Below are positions 40,442 to 49,934 of a DNA stretch of 52,322 nt, piece after piece. The position numbers were made by a program, and so were the translations under genes. How positions within the stretch are numbered: the stretch's first letter is position 1; each line of letters begins with the position of its first letter. The DNA is from Prevotellaceae bacterium UBA4359. GTDB lineage: Bacteria; Bacteroidota; Bacteroidia; Bacteroidales; Bacteroidaceae. The notes under the pieces are model-generated. The model did not search any database, was not told the origin of the DNA, and worked only from the letters and a program-made list of their open reading frames with translations. Location: contig DGSP01000041.1 in NCBI GenBank assembly GCA_002393555.1, positions 1 to 52,322 on the forward strand, given 5' to 3'.

Positions 40442-42340
40442 ATGAAAAATATCATTAAAAATATAACACTCTGCGGACTGATGGCGGCCGGTGCAGGAAT
40501 GACACTCGCTTCGTGCGACGACTTCCTCACCATCACACCAACCAACAAAATCGTGGAGGAAGATTACTGGAAAGACAAGAACGACTTGAACAGTTCTGTC
40601 ATGGCATGCTACAAGCGTCTGGTTGACAATGACATCTTGGCCAAGTATATCTACTGGGGCGAAGAGCGTTCTGACAACTTCGAGCGTTCCAGTGGTGTGT
40701 CGGCATCAGGTCCTGTGGCAAACATCATGAATGCCAACCTGCTGCCCACCTATGATCAGTTCAGTTGGACTGCTATGTACAATGCCATCAACTACTGCAA
40801 CAAGGTATTGGCACATGGTCCCGAAATCATCGAGAGAGACGAAAGTTTCTCCAACAACAACTGGAAGCCCATCAAGGCAGAGATGGTGACACTCCGTGCC
40901 TTGTGCCACTTCTATCTGGTGCGCACATTTGGCGAAATCCCCTATATCACAGAGGATTACAACAACGATTCACAGGAACTCCGAACCGCACAATCCACCC
41001 AACTGACTGTGCTGAACAACATCATCGAAGACCTGGAATCTATCAAGGACGATGCCGTGGTTGACTATGGCAACACCGTCGAGAACAAGGGACGCATCAC
41101 CAAGAAAGCCGTCTATGCCCTCTTGGCAGATGTGTACCTCTGGCGCGCCTCCTACAAGGCTGGCAATAACCAACCTTTCACCAAAGTGACCGTGACCAAG
41201 AGTTACAATGGTCCACTGACGGAGGAGGAACTCACTTCTCGTGTGGAGGACTATGGCACAACGGCTGAAGAGGACTACCAGCAGTGCATTGACTACTGCG
41301 ACCTTGTCATCGACATGGCTTTCAAGGAGAAGAGAGACTACATTCAAAAGCATGGCATCAACGTGGGTGGCACTCTGACCGAACTGGACCTCGAAGACCT
41401 GCTCGCACAAAATGAGATCACGCTGGACTCATACAGTTCTTCCCCCTATTATGCTCACAGACAGATTTTTGGCATAGGAAACTCTGACGAGTCCATCTTC
41501 GAGTTGCAGGTGGAAGGAACAGACTACACCAACGCCATGGTGGCAGACCTCTTCATTGCCCTCAATGGCAACACGGGACAGTTTGTGGGTGTGGATGCCG
41601 CATTTGCAGGTGCAGATGAGTCACCTAACACAACCACCCCGATTGCTGTCTTCACTCGTACAGACTACCGCAGATGGGAAACCATCCTTTTCTCTGAGCC
41701 TACTCAGAACTCTTTCCCCATCGGCAAGTTCATCTTAAGCGATGTGAGTCAGACGAATCCCGAATCACGTCTTTACTTAACAGACAACACGAAGGATAAC
41801 CTGACTACCCTTAACATCGCAAGCACTCGCAGGTCAATCCTCAACACCAACTGGATTATCTACCGCCTCTCCGAAGTTTATCTGATGAAGGCAGAAGCCA
41901 TGTCGCAGTTGTATGAGGATGAAGAAAATCTGAGCAAAGCCTTCCAGTATGTACGGGCTGTCTATAAGCGTTCTAACCCCTATGCCTACCAAGCCAGCAA
42001 CGGAAATGCCAAGACTGATTCGCTGAACTTCAAGAACAACTTCAACACCTCCGCAAGCATGGAAAGCCTGGTACTGGCCGAACGCCGCAGAGAGTTTGTG
42101 GGAGAAGGCAAGCGCTGGTTTGACCTTGTCCGCTATGCACTTCGCCGTGGCAACACGAAAGACATGTTGGAGATTCTGAGCAAGAAATACACCAACAGCA
42201 AGGCCATCCAAGCCAAACTGGCTGATATGCAGTCACTCTTCTCGCCTGTCTATAACAATGAAATCAAAAACAACACCTGGCTCTACCAGAACGGAGTTTG
42301 GGCTGTCAATGAGACTTCATCAAGAACAGATGACCTATAA
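40442..42340 (+). CDS. SusD/RagB-family outer membrane lipoprotein
   Basis: The 632-residue product has a lipoprotein signal with Cys25 in 'TLASCDDFL', the classical SusD start. TPR-like helices carry 'ALCHFYLVRTFGEIPYI' (about 155-171). The C-terminal 'LAERRREFVGEGKRWFDLVR' (about 545-565) is diagnostic of the family. It should cap the SusC barrel encoded directly upstream and bind the substrate. Its length is above the common 500-600 residues. It is followed 11 bases later by a fasciclin gene, continuing the operon. Confidence 0.95.
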   Translation: MKNIIKNITLCGLMAAGAGMTLASCDDFLTITPTNKIVEEDYWKDKNDLNSSVMACYKRLVDNDILAKYIYWGEERSDNFERSSGVSASGPVANIMNANLLPTYDQFSWTAMYNAINYCNKVLAHGPEIIERDESFSNNNWKPIKAEMVTLRALCHFYLVRTFGEIPYITEDYNNDSQELRTAQSTQLTVLNNIIEDLESIKDDAVVDYGNTVENKGRITKKAVYALLADVYLWRASYKAGNNQPFTKVTVTKSYNGPLTEEELTSRVEDYGTTAEEDYQQCIDYCDLVIDMAFKEKRDYIQKHGINVGGTLTELDLEDLLAQNEITLDSYSSSPYYAHRQIFGIGNSDESIFELQVEGTDYTNAMVADLFIALNGNTGQFVGVDAAFAGADESPNTTTPIAVFTRTDYRRWETILFSEPTQNSFPIGKFILSDVSQTNPESRLYLTDNTKDNLTTLNIASTRRSILNTNWIIYRLSEVYLMKAEAMSQLYEDEENLSKAFQYVRAVYKRSNPYAYQASNGNAKTDSLNFKNNFNTSASMESLVLAERRREFVGEGKRWFDLVRYALRRGNTKDMLEILSKKYTNSKAIQAKLADMQSLFSPVYNNEIKNNTWLYQNGVWAVNETSSRTDDL

Positions 42341-42351
42341 CCTAAAGAACA

Positions 42352-44472
42352 ATGAAAATGATGAATTATATTAAGAAATGTTGCGGAGCCGCCCTGCTCA
42401 TCGCAGCCATCTCCGCAGTAACGCTGAATTCTTGTTCGGAAAAAATCGATGAGAGTTCTCTCTACACCTTCACGGGTGAGATGATGACAGACCACTTCGA
42501 GAACAATCCCGAAACTTTCAGCAGTTACCTCACCATCTTGAGCAGAGTTCACCTGAGCAAACGCTCTTCCTCCACACTGAAGGAACTGCTGGACGCTCGT
42601 GGTAACTACACCTGCTTTGCCCCGACAAATGAAGCCATCACCCTGTATATCGACTCGTTGCTGAAAATCGGTCAAGTTTCTTCGACTGACATCAACGAAC
42701 TTCCCGACTCCGTGGCAGAGGACATCGTCTTCAATTCCATCATCGAAAATGGAAACGACGAAGCCTTCCAGACCACCTCGTTCTCAAACAACGAGCCACT
42801 GAGTTTGACCAACATGAATGGCCGTTACATCACGCCATCATACGGCAACGACGATGCCAACAACACCATCATCTACATCAATATCAACTCGAAGATTATC
42901 GACGGCGACATTGAGGTGGAGAATGGCTACATCCACACTGTTGACCACGTGCTTTCGCCCTCCAAAGCGAGCATCGCCGAAATGATTATCGGAACTGACA
43001 ACATGCAGAAGTTCGGCGAGATGCTCTCGCTGACGGGATGGGACGAGAAAATCAACAAGTTCAAGGACGCCGAGTGGGAAGAAAAGCACTACGATAAGTT
43101 AGGTACGAAAGTACAAGCAGAGTACTATACTGGTAGTGACCGCTATGCTGGTCTCTTCCCCGACAAGCGCAACTACGGCTATACAGTGTTTGTCGAGACT
43201 GACGATGTCTTCGAAGCAAACGGTATCACCGACATTCCCTCTTTGAAGGAATACATCCGTGAACACAACAACTTCGACGACGAGACCAACCAAGGCTACA
43301 AGACCAGTTGGGAAGATGACTACGAGAACGACTACAACTGGCTCAATCAGTTCGTAGCATACCACATCCTTCCTGAAAAGTTGACAACCAGAACCATGGT
43401 TACTTTTGCCAACGAATATGGTGTCACACCAACCACTCGCAAGAACGAACAAAGCACTGGCAAGACCAGTTTCAACGTGAACGTGTGGGAGTATTGGGAG
43501 ACCATGGGTGTTCAGCGCCGTTCCATGAAGATAACAGGCTGTCGAATTGCAGGAGAAGTTCAGCGTCGCATCAACCGTAAATCCGAGTACCGCCAGTCTG
43601 ACTACCGCGAGTTGAACAGTTCTGTCAACATTCCTGGCATTCTCATTAAAGAAGATAATGAGGGTCGTCCCATGGAGGCTCGCAACGGCTTCTATTACCC
43701 CATCGACGGAATCCTCCTGTGGAATCTTGACGTTCCAACCAAAGTGCTGAATGAGCGCATGCGTTACGATGTCACCTCCCTCTTCCCCGAACTGCTGACC
43801 AACGAAATCCGTCAGAATCGTATCGACTCCTGGTTCTTCCCCAACGACTACTTCGACAACATCTACGAAGCCACTTCCGAAACCGAGTTGGAGTATATGC
43901 CCAACACTGGCTGGGCAGGAGGCGACGGTTCATGGGTTGACTACCAAATGGACGAGTTCAACATACGTGGTAAGGTTGACTTCACGATGAAACTTCCACC
44001 AGTTCCCTACACTGGTACCTATGAACTTCGCTATGGTGTGTGGACCAGCGACCGCCGAGGCATGGTTCAGGTGTATATCGGCAAGAACCCACGCAACCTG
44101 CCCGCCATCGGTGTGCCACTCGACTTGCGTTTCACAGGTGTGAATGTCGATTTGACAGGATGGGTGTCTGAAGACCAAATCACCGCTACTGTCGGCGACT
44201 CCACAGCCCTCTATGAGAATCAGAAGACCATGCGCAACATGGGCTTCATGAAGGGTCCCAAGTACATCTACCGCGATACGGGCCATACAGCCCGCGACAT
44301 CTCCGGCCACGTTCGTAAGATTATCTTCACGGGTACACTTGAGGCAGGTGCAACTTATTGGATCCGTTTCAAGTCTGTACTTGATGACCCCAAGAAAGAG
44401 TTCTTCTATGACTACATAGAACTTGTTCCAAAGGCCATCTACGCTGGCGAATATAACGAAGACATTTGGTAA
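42352..44472 (+). CDS. Fasciclin-domain lipoprotein with C-terminal beta domain
   Basis: The 706-residue product has a lipoprotein signal with Cys28 in 'TLNSCSEK'. A FAS1 module spans about 45-210 ('SSYLTILSRVHLS', 'NYTCFAPTNEAI', 'VENGYIHTVDHVL'). A second FAS1-like region follows (about 215-470), and the C-terminal ~170 residues form a jelly-roll-like beta domain ('YTGTYELRYGVWTSDRRG'). Aromatic and Gly residues there could bind carbohydrate. No enzyme motif is visible. An alternative start three codons in (the MKM-M cluster) would not alter the product meaningfully. It sits 11 bases after SusD and 18 bases before another fasciclin gene. Confidence 0.82.
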   Translation: MKMMNYIKKCCGAALLIAAISAVTLNSCSEKIDESSLYTFTGEMMTDHFENNPETFSSYLTILSRVHLSKRSSSTLKELLDARGNYTCFAPTNEAITLYIDSLLKIGQVSSTDINELPDSVAEDIVFNSIIENGNDEAFQTTSFSNNEPLSLTNMNGRYITPSYGNDDANNTIIYININSKIIDGDIEVENGYIHTVDHVLSPSKASIAEMIIGTDNMQKFGEMLSLTGWDEKINKFKDAEWEEKHYDKLGTKVQAEYYTGSDRYAGLFPDKRNYGYTVFVETDDVFEANGITDIPSLKEYIREHNNFDDETNQGYKTSWEDDYENDYNWLNQFVAYHILPEKLTTRTMVTFANEYGVTPTTRKNEQSTGKTSFNVNVWEYWETMGVQRRSMKITGCRIAGEVQRRINRKSEYRQSDYRELNSSVNIPGILIKEDNEGRPMEARNGFYYPIDGILLWNLDVPTKVLNERMRYDVTSLFPELLTNEIRQNRIDSWFFPNDYFDNIYEATSETELEYMPNTGWAGGDGSWVDYQMDEFNIRGKVDFTMKLPPVPYTGTYELRYGVWTSDRRGMVQVYIGKNPRNLPAIGVPLDLRFTGVNVDLTGWVSEDQITATVGDSTALYENQKTMRNMGFMKGPKYIYRDTGHTARDISGHVRKIIFTGTLEAGATYWIRFKSVLDDPKKEFFYDYIELVPKAIYAGEYNEDIW

Positions 44473-44490
44473 ACCAATAAACGAATAAAT

Positions 44491-46455
44491 ATGAAAATCA
44501 ACAATATCAGTAAATGGCTCACAGGTTCACTGATGACAGCAGCACTCGCTGCTGGCATCAGCGCCTGCTCCGATGACCATTTCGACATATCATCTGCTGC
44601 ATCTGGCAAGCACACCATCTGGGAGAACATCCAGAACAACAGCCAGTTGAGCGAATATGCCGACATCTTGCAGCGCGTCTATTATTCCGAGACAGAGAAA
44701 AAGACCAGCACGAAGACATACGCCGACTTGCTGAACGGCGAACAGACCTTCACAGTCTGGGCACCTCAGAACGGCACGTTCGACTATAACAGTTTTGATA
44801 ACATTCTCAAAAATGGTACCCGTGAAGACATCTACCAGTTGGAGAAGGAGTTCATCCGCAACACGATGGCCCGCTACAACTACACGATGAACGGCACAGG
44901 AGAGAAGCAGATTGAACTGTTCAACAGCAAGTCTGCCACGATAGACCTGGACAACCACACCATTGGAGGTGTGCAAGCCACGCCCAGTTCCGAGCCTACC
45001 TCCAACGGTCTGCTCTATGTGATGAGAGACCCCCTCTCCTATCAGCCCAACCTGTACGAGTATATCGCCTCTCGCGAAGACCTCAGCATGCTCAAAGACT
45101 TCCTCAAGAGTTTCGAAAAGACAGAGTTTTACGAGAGTGCCTCGACAGAAGGTCCAACCATCGATGGCGTGAAGACATGGGTCGATTCTGTCACCTATTC
45201 ACTCAACACCTATACAGACTACTATATGAATGCATACCTCGACAGCGAGGACTCTTGCTATGCCATGATTATGCCCACCAACACCGTTTGGACAGCCCTC
45301 TTGGAGAACACCAAGAAGTACTACCACTTCAAGAGCATGTACAAGCAAGATGTGAACACCCAGACCGAAGCAGGTGCCGACACCACCATCGAGGGTAAAA
45401 TCACGTCATTCACCGAGGAAGAGTTAGACTCACTGACCAACTTCTATGCCAACAATGCCATTTGCCAAAACTTGGCCTTCAATGCAAACTGGCAGTTCAA
45501 CAAGAAGCCCATCAGCACCATCGAAGAAATCAATGCCGCAGACTCGCTCCGCACCACGGCTGGCACCAAGTTCAAGAAAACCGGCACACTCAATCAGACC
45601 AATCGCTACAACGTGATTGAGGCGGACAACTACGGCGACCTGTTCGGCGGTGAAGACCCCGTGAAGGTGAGCAACGGCTATGCCTACGTGCAGAACAACA
45701 TCAACTGGCCCTATCAGATTTACGCACCCACCATTGACGAACTCTACCCTGAGTCGAAAGACAATCAGGCAGTGGTCAGCAGAGCAAGAATGACCTACGA
45801 CCATCCCGTCTTTGTCTATCCTGCCGAGAATGAAGGTGAGGAAGATATCAGGGTCACGTATGACTCCACGTTCGTCTATGACTTCTACAAAGTGATGCCG
45901 TTTAAAACCACTTCACAACCAGGTGCTTACTTCAAGTTGACCGATGTCTTGTCGTGCAAATATGACATCTATGTAGTCATCAACTACAACACAGACGTAT
46001 ATCTGCCCAACTCCTTCTATGTACAACTTTATTACGACTTGGAGGATAAGCGTGTGTCCTCTCCCTATCAGTTCTCCAATCCAGACCTTTATGCTAAAGA
46101 TGGAAAGGGAAAATACTTTAATCAGCAAACAGATAAAGAAGGTAATGTAATATTAGATGAAAGCGGTAACCCCATAATTAAGAATGACAAGCACTTCATC
46201 AACAAAGGCATCCATCTGAACGAACAAGGTCAGTTGTGCTACACCGACACCATTCTGGTTGCCAAAGACTTCGAGTTCCCCGTAAGTTACTACGGAATTT
46301 CCAATGATGCCTACCCTGTGGTTTACATCAAGAGTAACTTCTCCAACCAGGATAGAGCATATTACAGCCGCGAAATCTGGGTGAACTCCATTATCCTGAA
46401 ACCCAAAGACTGGGCACTGGACAGTGCAAATGCCGATGACGACACAGAAGAATAA
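44491..46455 (+). CDS. Fasciclin-like lipoprotein
   Basis: The 654-residue product has a lipoprotein signal with Cys26 in 'GISACSDDH'. The N-terminal ~165 residues follow the FAS1 pattern ('LSEYADILQRVYY', 'QTFTVWAPQNGTFD', 'NGLLYVMRDPL'). A second FAS1-like stretch is at about 190-420 ('CYAMIMPTNTVWTALL'). The C-terminal part is beta-rich. A patch at about 46080-46190 has AT-rich codons unlike its surroundings and encodes a Lys/Asp/Gly-rich loop, suggesting a local insertion or recombination. It lies between the other fasciclin gene and the second SusC gene and is probably a surface accessory of that transporter. Confidence 0.8.
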   Translation: MKINNISKWLTGSLMTAALAAGISACSDDHFDISSAASGKHTIWENIQNNSQLSEYADILQRVYYSETEKKTSTKTYADLLNGEQTFTVWAPQNGTFDYNSFDNILKNGTREDIYQLEKEFIRNTMARYNYTMNGTGEKQIELFNSKSATIDLDNHTIGGVQATPSSEPTSNGLLYVMRDPLSYQPNLYEYIASREDLSMLKDFLKSFEKTEFYESASTEGPTIDGVKTWVDSVTYSLNTYTDYYMNAYLDSEDSCYAMIMPTNTVWTALLENTKKYYHFKSMYKQDVNTQTEAGADTTIEGKITSFTEEELDSLTNFYANNAICQNLAFNANWQFNKKPISTIEEINAADSLRTTAGTKFKKTGTLNQTNRYNVIEADNYGDLFGGEDPVKVSNGYAYVQNNINWPYQIYAPTIDELYPESKDNQAVVSRARMTYDHPVFVYPAENEGEEDIRVTYDSTFVYDFYKVMPFKTTSQPGAYFKLTDVLSCKYDIYVVINYNTDVYLPNSFYVQLYYDLEDKRVSSPYQFSNPDLYAKDGKGKYFNQQTDKEGNVILDESGNPIIKNDKHFINKGIHLNEQGQLCYTDTILVAKDFEFPVSYYGISNDAYPVVYIKSNFSNQDRAYYSREIWVNSIILKPKDWALDSANADDDTEE

Positions 46456-46479
46456 TAAAAACTCCTAAATAACAAAAAC

Positions 46480-49400
46480 ATGAAAAATCAGAATATTCAT
46501 AAAGGCTTTCTTCGCCTCGGTATAGGTCTCATGATGTTATCAGGAGCGACCACCCTCACTGCGCAGGAACCTGAAGAACCGGCAGCACAGCCAGCAAGAG
46601 CGAGAAGTGCTGCGGCCCAAGTTCCTCAGTACGAGATGAAGGAAGTGAGCGGCTATGTCTATGACGCCGCCACCAAAGCACCCATCGACGGAGCCAGAGT
46701 GCAAGCCTACGGCAACAGCCGCTACTCAGTCATGACTGGCGAAGATGGCAAATACACACTGAAAGTGCCCGTGTTCATCAACTCTCTCTACGTCACCGTG
46801 CTCGAGTACAACGACGTACAGGTGAGTTTCGATGGCCCCACCGTTCCCTCTGTAGGAATGTACAGCAGCAAGTTCAATGCCACCTATGCACCCACCACGA
46901 AGATTACCGCAAGTGCAACAGCCACACTGGACAACACCTCTGCTGTCACCATTGACGAAGAGATAGACACCCGCCTCTCCGGCGACATCCACACCATCAA
47001 CCGCTCAGGTTTGCGCGGACAAGGTGCTGCCATGTTCATCCGAGGTCTCAACTCTCTCAACATCAACGCACAGCCACTCATCATCCTCGATGGTATGGTC
47101 ATAGACCCGCAGTTAGACCGCACCAGCATCCACGATGGCTTCTTCAACAACATACTGGCAGGTCTCGACCCCGAAGACATCGAGTCAGTTGAAGTGATGA
47201 AGAACGCCACAGCCCTCTACGGCGCACGTGGTGGCAACGGCGTTGTGGTCATCAACACCAAGCGCGGCCACTCCATGGCCACCAAGATTAACGTGAGCGT
47301 CAATGCAGGCTTCGAACTGAAACCATCGCTCACCCCCATGATGAACGCTGGCCAATATCGCGGCTACATCAGCGACCTGATGGGTACGACCGAATACGGT
47401 TCAGAGCACACCACAGCCAGCACAGCCATCCGTTTCCTCAACAACGACCCATCCTACTACTGGTATCCTATGTATCATAACGATACCGACTGGTCCGATG
47501 GCTTGTATCGCACGGCTGCCACCCAAAACTACAAGGTGAACGTGCAAGGTGGTGACGATGTGGCCATGTACAACCTCTCGCTGGGCTACACCAACTCGCA
47601 GTCAACGGCCAAGAAAAATGGTTTCGACCGTCTCAACATCCGTTTCAACACCGACATCAAACTCATCAAGAACCTCTCCACCCAACTTGACCTCTCCTAC
47701 TCCAAGTTGACCAACAACCTTCGCGACAACGGTTGGGCCGAGTCATACACTTCGCAGACCCTCTCATCTCCCAATGTACTGGGTCTCATCCAGGCACCTT
47801 TCCTGTCGAAGTATGGCTACTACACAGGCGATGATGCCAAGTTGCACCTCTCTTCGGTCTATGCAGGCAAGTACAGGAAAGACACCGACGACAACTATCC
47901 CTTCGATTTTGCCAGTGCCTATGGTGTGAACGTGGCACTCGACAACCCCTACTGGATTCTTGCCAACGGTGATGGCGACAACAAGAACCGCCAGGAGGTG
48001 ACACAGTTCAACCTCAACATCATGCCCAAGTGGCAGGTGAACAAGCATCTGTTCTTCACCAACCGCTTCGCCTACCAACTCAACCGCTCCAACGAGAAGT
48101 ACTACCTACCCGAAGCCGGTGCACCCGTCTTCGTCTATGAAGGCTACGGCACCGTCACTTCAGTCGTGAAGTCACTCTTCTCGAAAGAGACATCCGTGTT
48201 TGAAGACTTCCGCGTGAACTGGAGCAACAACTACGGCATGCACGATATCGCCGTCTTCGGTGGTCTCCGCTTCACCAGCAACCGTTTCTCCGACTCCTAC
48301 ATGCGTTCCTACGATACGGGCAACGACAAGATGCCTAACATGACCTCCAAGTTCCGCTCTGTCGAAGGCAACCAGGACGGTTGGAACAACCTCGCATACT
48401 ATGCCCATGCCCGTTGGGCCGTCAAGAACACCTACATCCTCGAAGGAACCCTCTCAGCCGAAACCTCTTCACGCTTCGGCAAGAAGGCCAGCGAAGGCAT
48501 CAAGATGTTCGGTGTGCGTTGGGGCATCTTCCCCAGCCTCCAGGCCGGTTGGGTGCTCACCAACGAGAAGTGGCTGAGCAACGTGCGTGGTCTTGACTAC
48601 CTGAAACTGACCGCAGGCTATGACGAGTCTGGTAACGACAACATCGACTACTCTGTGGCCCGCACCTACTTCAAGTCCTACATGTTCCTCAAGACTGCCA
48701 CAGCACTCCAACTGGAGAACATCGAGAACCCAGCCATCCAGTGGGAAACCACCCGTCGCTGGAACATCGGCCTCAACGGTTCGTTCTTCAACAACCGCGT
48801 TCAGGCAGGTGCCGACTTCTACATCTCCAACACGAGCAACCTCATCACCCAGAAGAGCATCAACTACATGTCGGGTCTCACCAACTACTGGTGCAACGGT
48901 GGTTCGCTCCGCAACGTGGGTGTAGATGTACGCGCCAATGTCATCCTCGTCAATACCAAAAACTTCAAGTGGCAACTCGGCGCCACAATGGGACACTATA
49001 AGAACAAGATTACGTCACTGCCTGAAGGCGACATCGTCAACAACATCTACGGTGCCGAGGTGCTCACCTCAGTCGGCAACCCCGCAGGCGTGTTCTACGG
49101 CTACAAGACCGCAGGCGTGTTCTCGACCGACGAGCAAGCCTCACATGCCTACAACAACAGCGACTACCTGAAGTATCCCACAGGCATCACCAATTCGCCC
49201 TACCGCAACTTCTCAGCCGGCGACGTTCACTTTGTTGACCTCGATGGCAACGGCATCATCGACGAGAAAGACAAGACCGTGATTGGTGACCCCAACCCCA
49301 GCATCTACGGCACCATCTACACCAACCTTTCCTACAAGCGTTGGAGTCTGGACATCCACTTCAAGTATTCCGCAGGCAATGACATCTACAACTACCAGCG

Positions 49401-49794
49401 TTCACAGTTGGAGTCGCTCAACACGTTCTACAACCAGACCCGTGCCGCCGTCAACCGCTGGACCTACGATGGCGACAATGCCCTTCTGCCCCGTGCCATG
49501 TCGCCAGAGTCAGAAGAGTGGGTGAACAACGAACGTTTCTCCGACCGCTGGATTGAGAATGGCTCCTACTTCAAACTCAAGAAGATTCGTCTCTCCTACG
49601 AGTTGCCCATCAATGCCTCCTGGATTCAGGGTCTGACCATCTGGGGCGAGACCAACAACCTCTTCACACTGACCAAATACACAGGCAAAGACCCCGAGTT
49701 CTCCTGTGGCAACAGTGTGCTCTATCAAGGCATTGATGCCGGTCTGCTCCCCACCAACAGAAGTTTCAATCTTGGTGTCAAAATCAACCTGTAA
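46480..49794 (+). CDS. Second SusC/RagA-family TonB-linked outer membrane protein
   Basis: The 1104-residue protein has a signal peptide ending near TLTA-Q, then an unusual Glu/Pro/Ala/Arg linker (about 29-50). The carboxypeptidase-regulatory-like domain follows ('VSGYVYDAATKAPIDGARV'), then the plug with 'MFIRGLNSLN' and 'VEVMKNATALYGARGGNG', and the barrel ending 'SFNLGVKINL'. It is divergent from the first SusC of the operon, so the two probably handle different ligands or parts of one ligand. Its TAA stop is part of a 30-bp GC-rich inverted repeat that ends inside the next gene. Confidence 0.96.
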   Translation: MKNQNIHKGFLRLGIGLMMLSGATTLTAQEPEEPAAQPARARSAAAQVPQYEMKEVSGYVYDAATKAPIDGARVQAYGNSRYSVMTGEDGKYTLKVPVFINSLYVTVLEYNDVQVSFDGPTVPSVGMYSSKFNATYAPTTKITASATATLDNTSAVTIDEEIDTRLSGDIHTINRSGLRGQGAAMFIRGLNSLNINAQPLIILDGMVIDPQLDRTSIHDGFFNNILAGLDPEDIESVEVMKNATALYGARGGNGVVVINTKRGHSMATKINVSVNAGFELKPSLTPMMNAGQYRGYISDLMGTTEYGSEHTTASTAIRFLNNDPSYYWYPMYHNDTDWSDGLYRTAATQNYKVNVQGGDDVAMYNLSLGYTNSQSTAKKNGFDRLNIRFNTDIKLIKNLSTQLDLSYSKLTNNLRDNGWAESYTSQTLSSPNVLGLIQAPFLSKYGYYTGDDAKLHLSSVYAGKYRKDTDDNYPFDFASAYGVNVALDNPYWILANGDGDNKNRQEVTQFNLNIMPKWQVNKHLFFTNRFAYQLNRSNEKYYLPEAGAPVFVYEGYGTVTSVVKSLFSKETSVFEDFRVNWSNNYGMHDIAVFGGLRFTSNRFSDSYMRSYDTGNDKMPNMTSKFRSVEGNQDGWNNLAYYAHARWAVKNTYILEGTLSAETSSRFGKKASEGIKMFGVRWGIFPSLQAGWVLTNEKWLSNVRGLDYLKLTAGYDESGNDNIDYSVARTYFKSYMFLKTATALQLENIENPAIQWETTRRWNIGLNGSFFNNRVQAGADFYISNTSNLITQKSINYMSGLTNYWCNGGSLRNVGVDVRANVILVNTKNFKWQLGATMGHYKNKITSLPEGDIVNNIYGAEVLTSVGNPAGVFYGYKTAGVFSTDEQASHAYNNSDYLKYPTGITNSPYRNFSAGDVHFVDLDGNGIIDEKDKTVIGDPNPSIYGTIYTNLSYKRWSLDIHFKYSAGNDIYNYQRSQLESLNTFYNQTRAAVNRWTYDGDNALLPRAMSPESEEWVNNERFSDRWIENGSYFKLKKIRLSYELPINASWIQGLTIWGETNNLFTLTKYTGKDPEFSCGNSVLYQGIDAGLLPTNRSFNLGVKINL

Positions 49795-49934
49795 GCCCCC
49801 CAGCCCCCAAAGGGGGAGGGCTTACGCAACAAAACAACCATTCAAAAACAATCTATTATGACAATCAACAGAATAAAGAAATATATCCTTCGTGCAGCAG
49901 CGATAGCCCTCCCCCTTTGGGGGCTGGGGGGCTT
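49793..49934. repeat. 30-bp perfect inverted repeat spanning the SusC-SusD junction
   Basis: The left arm (49793-49822) begins inside the SusC stop codon. The right arm (49905-49934) covers codons 17-26 of SusD. The arms are exact reverse complements. Each also contains a smaller hairpin (CCCCC, AAA, GGGGG). The 82-nt loop contains the SusD start codon at 49858. In RNA this would be a 30-bp stem. GC-rich repeats of this general look occur between genes in many Bacteroidetes; other copies are absent from this window. Confidence 0.95.
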
